Source: an uncultured Blautia sp. (GTDB taxonomy: Bacteria > Bacillota > Clostridia > Lachnospirales > Lachnospiraceae). From it: a stretch of 43,564 bases of DNA. The stretch spans positions 1 through 43,564 of the forward strand of contig UQHF01000032.1 in the NCBI GenBank assembly GCA_900540785.1, in the 5' to 3' direction. A program made the translations under genes and the position numbers. Below the pieces are notes generated by a model that was not told where the DNA came from, searched no databases, and was given only the letters and a program-made list of their open reading frames with translations. This document shows, in pieces, positions 17,481 through 24,950 of the stretch. Positions within the stretch are counted from its first letter, which is position 1. Every line of letters begins with the position of its first letter.

Positions 17481-18848
17481 ATGATAGTAGAAATAGACCA
17501 GAATATTTGTACCGGCTGCCGTGAGTGTGCAGACGTCTGTCCTGCCTATGCCATTACAGGAGAGCAGGGAAAGCCTCAGAAAATTGACGTAAGCAGATGT
17601 GTAATGTGCGGACAGTGCATACAGAAGTGTAAATCATATGTATCTGTACTGACACATGGAAAGCAGGCTTACGACAGGATAAGAAAAGAGAGAAATATTC
17701 CGGAAACTGTGCAGGAACCGCTTTTTGCGGCACATGCAGTGTGCAATCTGGATAAGGTAAAAGCCGCTCTGGCTGATAAAAACCGATTTACAGTTGTACA
17801 GTGCGCGCCTGCTGTTCGGGTAGCGATCGGAGAGGAATTTGGAGAGGAGCTTGGAAGCCTGACTCCGGGAAAACTTTCCGGAGCCCTTCATGCACTTGGA
17901 TTTGACCGGGTATATGATACCAATTTTCCGGCAGATGTGACCATTATGGAAGAAGGAACTGAGCTGATCAAAAGGATAACAGAGGGAGGAGTTCTTCCTA
18001 TGTTTACCTCCTGCTGTCCTGCCTGGGTACGTTTTCTGGAAAATAATTATCCGGAGCTTACCGACCATCTTTCCACAGCAAAAAGTCCGCAGCAGATAGG
18101 CGGCGCTGTTTTTAAAACATATGGTGCGCAGCTTGAGGAAAAAGGCGGCGGAGATATTTACAGTGTTTCTGTTATGCCATGTACCTGCAAGGAATTTGAA
18201 TGTGAACGTCCGGAAATGAAAGACAGCGGATTTCAGGACGTAGATGTTGCGATCACAACGAGAGATCTTGCATGGCTTTTAAAAGAAAGAGGTATCTGCT
18301 GGGACGAAATTGAAGAAATGGAATTTGACCAGCCACTTGGAATGTACACAGGGGCAGGAACCATTTTTGGTGTGACAGGCGGCGTTATGGAGGCGGCGAT
18401 CCGCACCGGATACGAGCTGGTAACAGGAGAGCCGATTCCAGATGTGGAGGTTACTTCTGTGAGAGGAACAGAAGGGTTCCGTATGTCCACAATTCAGGTG
18501 GGCGATCTGAAGCTTAAGGTCGCAGTTGTGACAGGTCTCAAAAATGTAGTGCCTGTTCTCGAGGCAGTAAAAAATGGAACGCTTGACGTTCATTTTATAG
18601 AAGTCATGACCTGCCCGGAGGGCTGCGTAAGCGGAGGCGGGCAGCCGAAGCTTCTGATGGATACAGACAGAGAGGAGGCATATGCTGCCAGAAGAGCCGG
18701 ACTTTTAAAACACGACAGAGAACTGCCTTACAGGAAATCTCATGAAAATCCGGCAGTGAAGAAAATATATGAGGAATTTCTGGAAGAACCATGCAGCCAT
18801 ATTTCCCATCACCTTCTTCACACAACATATGGAACAGATTTATTATGA
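17481..18848 (+). CDS. [FeFe]-hydrogenase catalytic subunit (HDCR HydA2-like)
   Basis: The 455-residue protein has two N-terminal [4Fe-4S] sites (CTGCRECADVC at 10-20, CVMCGQCIQKC at 40-50) and then the H-cluster domain. The three signatures are TSCCPAW (176-182), MPCTCKEFE (232-240) and EVMTCPEGCVSGGGQP (374-389). It lacks the long N-terminal NuoG-like extension of bifurcating hydrogenases, which fits the small HDCR HydA2. The second motif has Cys where Ala or another small residue is usual. The active site needs HydE, HydF and HydG; only hydG is in this window, at 41498. The stop overlaps the selB start as ATGA. Confidence 0.93.
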   Translation: MIVEIDQNICTGCRECADVCPAYAITGEQGKPQKIDVSRCVMCGQCIQKCKSYVSVLTHGKQAYDRIRKERNIPETVQEPLFAAHAVCNLDKVKAALADKNRFTVVQCAPAVRVAIGEEFGEELGSLTPGKLSGALHALGFDRVYDTNFPADVTIMEEGTELIKRITEGGVLPMFTSCCPAWVRFLENNYPELTDHLSTAKSPQQIGGAVFKTYGAQLEEKGGGDIYSVSVMPCTCKEFECERPEMKDSGFQDVDVAITTRDLAWLLKERGICWDEIEEMEFDQPLGMYTGAGTIFGVTGGVMEAAIRTGYELVTGEPIPDVEVTSVRGTEGFRMSTIQVGDLKLKVAVVTGLKNVVPVLEAVKNGTLDVHFIEVMTCPEGCVSGGGQPKLLMDTDREEAYAARRAGLLKHDRELPYRKSHENPAVKKIYEEFLEEPCSHISHHLLHTTYGTDLL

Positions 18849-20746
18849 AGTATGGGATTATTGGTACGGCGGGTCATGTAGATCACGGAAAGACGTGTCT
18901 GATCCAGGCATTAACAGGAATTGATACAGACCGCCTGAAGGAGGAAAAGAAAAGAGGCATTACCATAGAGCTGGGTTTTGCGTGGCTGGATTTTCCTGAT
19001 GGGGAAAGAGTGGGAATCGTGGATGTTCCCGGTCATGAAAAATTTGTGAAAAATATGCTTGCCGGTGCAGGGGGCATGGATATAGCTATGCTGGTAGTGG
19101 CTGCTGATGAGGGTGTTATGCCCCAGACAGTGGAGCATCTGGATATTCTCTCTATTCTGGGAATCCGGTACGGCGTGATCGTTCTTACAAAAACAGATCT
19201 TGTAGAGCCTGAGTTTACAGAGCTTGTAAAAGCAGATGTACAGGAACTGGTAAAAGGTACTTTCCTTGAGAACGCACCTGTCGTTCCCGTATCTGTATAT
19301 AAAAATGAAGGAATTGATACGCTTAGAGAAACGCTGTTTGCGCTGTATCAGAAAATTCCGTATTCTTCTTCCGGAAGAAATTTCCGGCTTCCCATAGACC
19401 GGGTATTTACAGTAAAGGGTTTTGGAACCGTAGTGACAGGTACTCTTCTGGGCGGAAGAATGAAAAAAGAGCAGGAAGCAGTTCTTTATCCGGAGAATGT
19501 ATCTGTCAAAATAAGAAACATACAGGTGCATGAACAAAATACAGAAGAGGCTTATCCGGGACAGCGGGTGGCAGTCAATATTCCGGACAGAAAAAAAGAA
19601 GAAATCATAAGAGGGGACGTGCTGGCTTTTAAAGACAGTATGTATCCTTCTCTTATGGCAGATGTGCGTCTTTCTGTGCTTCGCCATTCCCGTCATACTG
19701 TAAAAAATGGAAGCAGAGTACACGTATATCACGGGGCAAAAGAGCTTCTTGGAAAAGTAATCCTTCTTGATAAAGAGGAACTGAAGCCGGGAGAGTGCGG
19801 ATATGCACAGCTTCGTCTGGAAGAAAAAACAGTGTTTCAAAAAGGAGAACGATTCGTGATCCGTTTTTATTCTCCCGCTGAGACAGTAGGCGGAGGAATT
19901 GTTCTTGATGTCTCCCCAAGAAAACACAGACGTCATGACGAAAGAACAGAAAATGCCTGCAGGATCAAAGAAGAGGGAACTCTGGAAGAGAAGCTTTTGG
20001 TTTCTGCGCGGGAGCACTGGGGAGAATTTCTGAATCTGGAAGAGCTTTCGAAAAGAAGTGCGCTTGACCGGGCAAAAATAAAAAATGCCGCGGCAAAACT
20101 GGCAGAAGAAAAACATCTTGTGCGTCTGGAAGAGAATTTGTATATTCACAGAGAAGAAATGGAATTTTATAAGAAAAAGACAGAAGGATTTCTGGAGGAC
20201 TTTCACAAAGCATATCCTCTGAAAGAGGGTATGGCTCTGGAGGAGGTGCGAAGCAGACTGGGTGTAAAAAACAGCAGGCTTGCAGATGAAATCCTTTTTG
20301 TTTTAAAAGAAGAAAAGGCGGTCAAAGAGAAAGGCGGACTTGTCAGCAGAAAAAGCTTTCACGTTGTGCTAAAAGAAGATGAAAACAAGATTTCCGAGGA
20401 AATTCTGAAGCATTACCTGGAAGCCGGATTTGCGCCGCTTGCAACAGAGCTCTATCTACAGGAACATAAAAAATCAAGAAAATTCCAGGCTGTTTTTACT
20501 TCTCTTTTAAATAAGAGAATACTGATCCGTCTTGACGGACAATACTGTGTACACAGAGACTACTATGAGAGAGGAAAAGCAGCATTTCTGGAAATGGCAA
20601 AGAATGAGCCTGAGGTAGCTCTGGGAAAATACAGAGATTATCTGGGCTGCTCCAGAAAAGTGGCAGTTGCACTTCTGGAGCATTTTGACAGAGATGGCTT
20701 TACAAGAAAGACAGAAAACGGAAGGGTTTTGCGAAATCCGATATGA
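18845..20746 (+). CDS. selB: Selenocysteine-specific elongation factor SelB
   Basis: The 633-residue GTPase delivers Sec-tRNA to the ribosome at UGA codons marked by a SECIS hairpin. G1 is TAGHVDHGKT (residues 8-17), G3 DVPGHEKF and G4 LTKTDL. EF-Tu-like domains 2 and 3 follow, then the SECIS-binding C-terminal winged-helix domains (from about residue 380), as in Moorella SelB. ATG 18845 overlaps the hydrogenase stop; an upstream in-frame ATG at 18791 lies inside hydA and is unlikely. Direct coupling to the hydrogenase gene ties Sec decoding to complex production. Confidence 0.94.
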   Translation: MKYGIIGTAGHVDHGKTCLIQALTGIDTDRLKEEKKRGITIELGFAWLDFPDGERVGIVDVPGHEKFVKNMLAGAGGMDIAMLVVAADEGVMPQTVEHLDILSILGIRYGVIVLTKTDLVEPEFTELVKADVQELVKGTFLENAPVVPVSVYKNEGIDTLRETLFALYQKIPYSSSGRNFRLPIDRVFTVKGFGTVVTGTLLGGRMKKEQEAVLYPENVSVKIRNIQVHEQNTEEAYPGQRVAVNIPDRKKEEIIRGDVLAFKDSMYPSLMADVRLSVLRHSRHTVKNGSRVHVYHGAKELLGKVILLDKEELKPGECGYAQLRLEEKTVFQKGERFVIRFYSPAETVGGGIVLDVSPRKHRRHDERTENACRIKEEGTLEEKLLVSAREHWGEFLNLEELSKRSALDRAKIKNAAAKLAEEKHLVRLEENLYIHREEMEFYKKKTEGFLEDFHKAYPLKEGMALEEVRSRLGVKNSRLADEILFVLKEEKAVKEKGGLVSRKSFHVVLKEDENKISEEILKHYLEAGFAPLATELYLQEHKKSRKFQAVFTSLLNKRILIRLDGQYCVHRDYYERGKAAFLEMAKNEPEVALGKYRDYLGCSRKVAVALLEHFDRDGFTRKTENGRVLRNPI

Positions 20747-20770
20747 AAATAAAAAACAGGAGGTGGGAAA

Positions 20771-21808
20771 ATGTCTGAAAATAAAATACGTCTTACCCAG
20801 ATGGCGACAACATCTGGCTGAGCGGCGAAAAAAGGTCCGGAGACCCTTGCCCAAGTTTTGGGTAAGCTGCCAAAATTTAGTGACCCCATGCTTTTGGTGG
20901 GGACAGAAACATCAGACGATGCCGCTGTCTATAAAATCAATGATGGGACAGCGATCATTCAGACTGTGGATTTCTTTACTCCTGTTGTAGACAATCCGTA
21001 TCTTTTCGGGCAGATTGCAGCCGCGAATTCGTTAAGTGATGTGTATGCGATGGGAGGAGAGCCGCGCCTTGCCTTAAATATCGCTGCTTTTCCAGATTGT
21101 CTTGATATAGAAATCCTGGGAGAGATATTAAAAGGCGGTGCAGATAAAATAAAAGAGGCAGGTGCGCTTCTTGCAGGGGGACATACCATATCAGACGATG
21201 TGCCGAAGTATGGCCTTTGCGTAACCGGATTTGTAAATCCGGAAAAAATGTGGAAAAACTGCGGGGCGCAGCCGGGAGATATTCTAATCCTCACGAAACC
21301 TCTCGGAACAGGAATTCTGTCTACTGCAATAAAAGGGGAGATGACCTCTGAGGAAGAGGAGATTCGTGCAGCGGAAAGTATGGCGCTTTTAAATAAGTAC
21401 GCAAGAGATGCCGCAGCAGAATTTACGATTCACAGTTGTACAGATATAACAGGCTTTGGCCTTGCGGGGCATGCTATGGAAATGGCAAAGGGAAGCGACT
21501 GTTCCCTTATGATTTACGGAGAAAGGCTCCCTGTTTTAAAAGGAGCAAAAGAGTATGCACAGATGGGGCTGATTCCTGCCGGTGCATACAGAAACCGGGA
21601 ATATCTGGAAAAAGATGTGGACAGTAAAGTGACAGACCTCTGGCTGGAAGATATATTTTATGATCCCCAGACCTCAGGCGGACTTCTTCTTTCTGTAAAA
21701 CGGGAGGAAGCAGAAAGCCTTGTAGAAAAAATGAAAGCCCTTTCTCTTCCCTGTGCGGCAGTAGGAGAGGCAGTCGAAAAAAAAGAAAAATTTTTAATAT
21801 ACAGATAA
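20771..21808 (+). CDS. selD: Selenide water dikinase SelD, itself a selenoprotein
   Basis: The 345-residue enzyme makes selenophosphate from selenide and ATP. The frame opens at ATG 20771 (ribosome site AGGAGGTGG) and contains TGA at codon 17 (20819-20821) in the context TTSG-U-AAKKGP. This is the position of catalytic Cys17 of E. coli SelD, and the essential lysine at 20 is also kept. After the UGA the frame continues unbroken through the AIR-synthase-like ATP-binding domains (TSDDAAVYKI, GGHTISDD) to 21808. A start at 20858, which avoids the UGA, would delete the catalytic residue and is rejected. A SECIS-like hairpin lies at 20846-20866. Confidence 0.94.
20846..20866 (+). promoter_or_regulatory. 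Bacterial SECIS-like hairpin in selD
   Basis: CTTGCCCAA (20846-20854) and TTGGGTAAG (20858-20866) pair over nine positions (one G-U), with GTT in the apical loop. The hairpin begins 24 bases after the UGA, within the distance used by bacterial SECIS elements, and a GU in the loop is the expected SelB contact. Confidence 0.7.
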
Positions 21809-21821
21809 AGACAGGACAGCT

Positions 21822-23234
21822 ATGGAAAAAAAAGACGTTTTACGCCGGATACCGGGAGTGGATACGCTTTTGCAGGAACCGGAACTAAAGCTTCTCAGCA
21901 GACAGATGGGAAAACAAACGGTAACTTCTGTTATCCGGGAAGAGCTTGAGAAAGTCAGAAAAAAAATAATCAGCTGCGAAAATCCGGAGGAGGGAGAAGC
22001 CCTTCTTTCCGGATTAAGACAGCAAATCCGTATACAGGTAGAAAAAAAGAGTCACTCCTCTTTTCAGAGAGTCATTAATGCAGCCGGTATCCTTCTTCAC
22101 ACAAACCTGGGACGGGCTCCTCTTGGAACAAGGCAGATAGAAGCGGCGTATCAGGCGATGACAGGATATTGCAACCTGGAATATGAGCTGGAAGAAGGAA
22201 AAAGAGGAAAAAGGCAGAGTCATTATCAGAAGTTGATCTGTCAGGTGACAGGAGGAGAGGCAGCCGTTGCTGTCAATAATAATGCAGCAGCCGTTACTCT
22301 GATTCTTGCGGCTCTTGCCAGAAACAGAGAAGTTGTGGTATCAAGGGGAGAGCTTGTGGAAATCGGAGGGCATTTTCGCATACCGGAAGTGATGGAAGAA
22401 AGCGGTTCGATTCTTCGGGAAACAGGCTGTACAAACAGGACAAGAATTGAAGATTACAGAAAAGCAGTGACGGAAAATACAGCGGCTCTTTTAAAAGTGC
22501 ATACGAGCAATTATAAAATAGTGGGATTTACAGAATCTCCCTCTGTGGAAGAGCTTGCATCAGCAGGAAAAGAATATCATATTCCTGTAATTGTGGATCT
22601 GGGAAGCGGAGTTCTTGTAAATCTTGAGAAATTTGGACTTCCCCATGAGCCGACCGTGCGTGAAATGCTGGAAAAAGGAGCAGATATTGTGTGCTTTTCC
22701 GGAGATAAACTGCTTGGAGGACCTCAGGCGGGAATTATCACAGGAAAAAAGAAATATATAGAGAAAATAGAAAATCACCCTCTGATGCGTGCCATGCGCC
22801 TTGATAAATGTACGACTGCCGTTCTGGAGGCAACCTTCCGGGAATACCTGGACGAAGAGAAAGCATGGGAGAATATTCCGGTACTTAAGATGATCAGGAG
22901 ACAGAAAGAGGAGCTGAAAATTCAGGCGGAGAAAATAAAAAAAGCGCTTTTGGAAAGTGGATTCAGAGGAGAAATTCAGGTGCAAGAAGATACTTCCATG
23001 ATAGGAGGAGGTTCTCTTCCGGGAGAGACGCTTTCAGACGTTGCTGTTTCCATAAAACCGGAAAAAGAGAGTACGGAGGAATTTGCTGCGCGCCTTCGAA
23101 TGCAGAGCGTCCCTGTAATTGTTCAGGTAAAAAATAATCGTGTGTTTCTTCATATGAGGACGGTTTTTGCTGAGGAAAAGGAGATACTTACAGAAATGTT
23201 GAAAGAGGCGCTGTTATCTGGCGGGTGCCTGTGA
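21822..23234 (+). CDS. selA: L-seryl-tRNA(Sec) selenium transferase SelA
   Basis: The 470-residue PLP enzyme converts Ser-tRNA(Sec) to Sec-tRNA(Sec) with selenophosphate. The PLP lysine is K296 in CFSGDKLLGGPQAG, equivalent to K295 of E. coli. The N-terminal tRNA-binding domain and the INAAGILLHTNLGRAPL segment are typical. It begins 14 bases after selD. Its last codons (SGGCL and stop) overlap, on the opposite strand, the acceptor end of the tRNA(Sec) gene by 16 bases. Confidence 0.95.
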   Translation: MEKKDVLRRIPGVDTLLQEPELKLLSRQMGKQTVTSVIREELEKVRKKIISCENPEEGEALLSGLRQQIRIQVEKKSHSSFQRVINAAGILLHTNLGRAPLGTRQIEAAYQAMTGYCNLEYELEEGKRGKRQSHYQKLICQVTGGEAAVAVNNNAAAVTLILAALARNREVVVSRGELVEIGGHFRIPEVMEESGSILRETGCTNRTRIEDYRKAVTENTAALLKVHTSNYKIVGFTESPSVEELASAGKEYHIPVIVDLGSGVLVNLEKFGLPHEPTVREMLEKGADIVCFSGDKLLGGPQAGIITGKKKYIEKIENHPLMRAMRLDKCTTAVLEATFREYLDEEKAWENIPVLKMIRRQKEELKIQAEKIKKALLESGFRGEIQVQEDTSMIGGGSLPGETLSDVAVSIKPEKESTEEFAARLRMQSVPVIVQVKNNRVFLHMRTVFAEEKEILTEMLKEALLSGGCL

Positions 23235-23316
23235 GAATCGAACTCACCCAGGGCGTTTTTCACGTCCAGCACAGGTTTTGAAGACCAGGGGGCACACCAG
23301 TTACCCAACGACACCC
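23219..23316 (-). tRNA. selC: tRNA-Sec (anticodon UCA)
   Basis: Read on the minus strand, the 98-base gene begins GGGTGTCG and ends GGCACCC-G-CCA with an encoded CCA. The anticodon loop is CTTCAAA with TCA as anticodon. The T arm is GTGAG-TTCGATT-CTCAC, and a long variable arm (about 23253-23272) has a GAAAA loop. The acceptor stem has at least 7 pairs with an imperfect eighth, and the anticodon stem has one U-U mismatch. The long extra arm and UCA anticodon exclude ordinary tRNAs. The gene points against selA and fdhD and has its own promoter. Confidence 0.92.
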
Positions 23317-23327
23317 AAATCGTTTTT

Positions 23328-23356
23328 ATTATAGCAGAAGAAACATAGAATTTCAA
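23328..23356 (-). promoter_or_regulatory. Promoter of selC
   Basis: On the minus strand TTGAAA (23356-23351) and a perfect TATAAT (23333-23328) are 17 bases apart, giving a start about 5 bases before the mature tRNA. It lies in the selA-fdhD gap, directly ahead of the fdhD ribosome site. Confidence 0.75.
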
Positions 23357-23376
23357 GATTTAAGAAGGAGATTGTT

Positions 23377-24090
23377 ATGACTCTGGAGACTGTGAAAATA
23401 AAAAAAATAAAGTGCGGGGCTGTGTATGAATGTGAAGATGTAGCTGCCTCAGAATATCTGTATGATATAATTATAAAAGGTGAGAAAGTTTTTACAGTAA
23501 GCTGTACTCCTGAGGCATTAAAAGAATTTACTCTTGGATTTTTATATAACAGGGAAATCATACAGAAAAGAGAACAGGCGGAAATAGAAGAAATCTCAGA
23601 AAAGGACAGGTATATTATTGTTTCTGTAAAACCGGAAAAAGAGGAAACAGACAGTATAAAAAAAATACCGGACAGAAAAAAGCTTCCCGGAGACAGGGAG
23701 ATTCTGGAAACAGGAACGATATTGTTTGAACAGCCGGGAGAACTGTTTCGTGCGACTGGCTGTGCGCATTTCTGTGCATTCTGGGAAGAGGGTAAAGTCG
23801 TGTGCAGATATGAAGATATAGGACGGCATAATGCGCTTGATAAGGTTTCCGGTTATCTTCTGGAACATGAAATTTCTCCGGAAAACGGAGTGATTTTTAC
23901 AAGCGGGAGAATTTCCGCAGACTATCTGAAAAAAGTAATACGTGCAGGTGTATATACAGTAGTGTCTCATGCAGCAGTGACCGGGGAGGCAATCCGTCTG
24001 GCAAAGGAAAAAAATGTACGAATGTACGGGTTTGTAAGAAATGGCTGTGGCAATCTGTATACAGATGGAGTAAATGAGAAAAATTCATAA
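23377..24090 (+). CDS. fdhD: Formate dehydrogenase accessory sulfurtransferase FdhD
   Basis: The 237-residue protein transfers sulfur from a cysteine desulfurase to the bis-MGD cofactor, a step needed for formate dehydrogenase activity. The family cysteine pair region is RATGCAHFCAFW (residues about 126-137), and the conserved EDIGRHNALDKVSG motif follows. The second cysteine is CxxxC-spaced rather than the E. coli C-x2-C. An AAGAAGGAG ribosome site precedes ATG 23377. The gene is separated from selA only by the antisense tRNA(Sec). A formate dehydrogenase partner is present at 14162. Confidence 0.92.
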   Translation: MTLETVKIKKIKCGAVYECEDVAASEYLYDIIIKGEKVFTVSCTPEALKEFTLGFLYNREIIQKREQAEIEEISEKDRYIIVSVKPEKEETDSIKKIPDRKKLPGDREILETGTILFEQPGELFRATGCAHFCAFWEEGKVVCRYEDIGRHNALDKVSGYLLEHEISPENGVIFTSGRISADYLKKVIRAGVYTVVSHAAVTGEAIRLAKEKNVRMYGFVRNGCGNLYTDGVNEKNS

Positions 24091-24122
24091 ATTTTGTGCA
24101 ATTTCCACAATGTTGTATTTTC

Positions 24123-24153
24123 TTTGACAAGGTATTGTGAAAAGAATGTCAAA
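24123..24153. promoter_or_regulatory. Inverted repeat overlapping the focA promoter
   Basis: TTTGACA (24123-24129) and TGTCAAA (24147-24153) form a perfect 7-bp inverted repeat with a 17-base spacer that contains the -35 box. Just upstream, TTGTG and CACAA form a second small palindrome (about 24095-24111). Such nested repeats suggest binding by a regulator. Confidence 0.5.
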
Positions 24154-24163
24154 GTGTTATAAT
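24135..24163 (+). promoter_or_regulatory. Extended -10 promoter of the formate channel gene
   Basis: TTGTGA (24135-24140) lies 17 bases before a perfect TATAAT (24158-24163) with TG at 24155-24156, an extended -10. The better-looking TTGACA at 24124 is 28 bases from the -10 and cannot serve. Confidence 0.7.
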
Positions 24164-24194
24164 GTTCACAACAAAAACAAGTGGAGGTGTTTTT

Positions 24195-24950
24195 ATGAAT
24201 TATGAGGATGTCGAAAAAATATCCAATGCTGCCAAAGGGAAAATTTCACTGTTAGATCAGGATTTTTTCAAGTATTTTTTGCGTGCGGTCATGGCTGGCT
24301 TTTTTATTGTAGTTGCCATGATCTTCAGTAATGTAGTCGGCAGTGTATTTTCCAAAACCATGCCGGAGTGGGGGAAATTCCTGGGAGCGATCGTGTTTGC
24401 CATTGCAGTGCTTCTGATTTCTTTTGTAGGCGGGGAACTGTTTACCGGAAATAACCTGGTTATGGCTTTTGGCGCATACGACAAAAAAGTAACCTGGGGA
24501 CAGGCAGGAAAAGTATGGCTGGTAAGCTATATCGGAAACTTTGTAGGCTGTCTGATCCTGGCTCTCATTTTTGTAGGGGCGGGTGCCTCCGGAACTGCAG
24601 ATTATTTTGCTGGATTCATAAACAACAAACTTTCTATTCCGATGGGAGAAATGTTTTTCCGTGCAGTTCTCTGTAATTTCTTTGTATGCCTAGGCGTGCT
24701 CTGTGGAATGAAATTAAAGAGTGAAGCAGGAAGATTCCTGATGATCGTAATGTGTATCTCGGGATTTGTTGTGAGCGGCTTTGAACACTGTATTGCAAAT
24801 ATGGGAATTTTTACAGCAGCCTTCTGTCTGGTACCGGGATTATCTCTCGGGGCAATGGCGAAGAGCATGCTGATCGTAACACTGGGAAATATGATAGGCG
24901 GCGCTGTTTTACTGGCATGGCCCCTTAGAAAGATGAGTGCAGATAAATAA
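24195..24950 (+). CDS. focA: Formate/nitrite transporter family channel
   Basis: The 251-residue protein has the FNT fold of six membrane segments. Family landmarks are GELFTGNNLVMAFG (FNT signature 1), and NFFVCLGVLCG and FEHCIANMG with the central pore histidine. FNT pentamers pass formate, nitrite or hydrosulfide. ATG 24195 has GTGGAGGTG upstream; an earlier in-frame ATG at 24162 overlaps the promoter. Placement after fdhD and a complete formate dehydrogenase cluster favours formate. The stop overlaps the topB start by one base (TAATG). Confidence 0.88.
   Translation: MNYEDVEKISNAAKGKISLLDQDFFKYFLRAVMAGFFIVVAMIFSNVVGSVFSKTMPEWGKFLGAIVFAIAVLLISFVGGELFTGNNLVMAFGAYDKKVTWGQAGKVWLVSYIGNFVGCLILALIFVGAGASGTADYFAGFINNKLSIPMGEMFFRAVLCNFFVCLGVLCGMKLKSEAGRFLMIVMCISGFVVSGFEHCIANMGIFTAAFCLVPGLSLGAMAKSMLIVTLGNMIGGAVLLAWPLRKMSADK

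Noticed and set aside
18911..20206. 431-codon open frame on the minus strand
   Set aside because: It is a mirror of selB in another frame, with Phe/Lys/Cys-rich composition and no ribosome site or family resemblance.
20858..21808. selD starting at the TTG at 20858
   Set aside because: It would remove the catalytic position 17 and Lys20. An ATG with a strong ribosome site and only a Sec UGA lies upstream.
24124..24163. TTGACA at 24124 as the -35 box of focA
   Set aside because: The spacer to TATAAT is 28 bases. TTGTGA at 24135 gives 17 and there is an extended -10.
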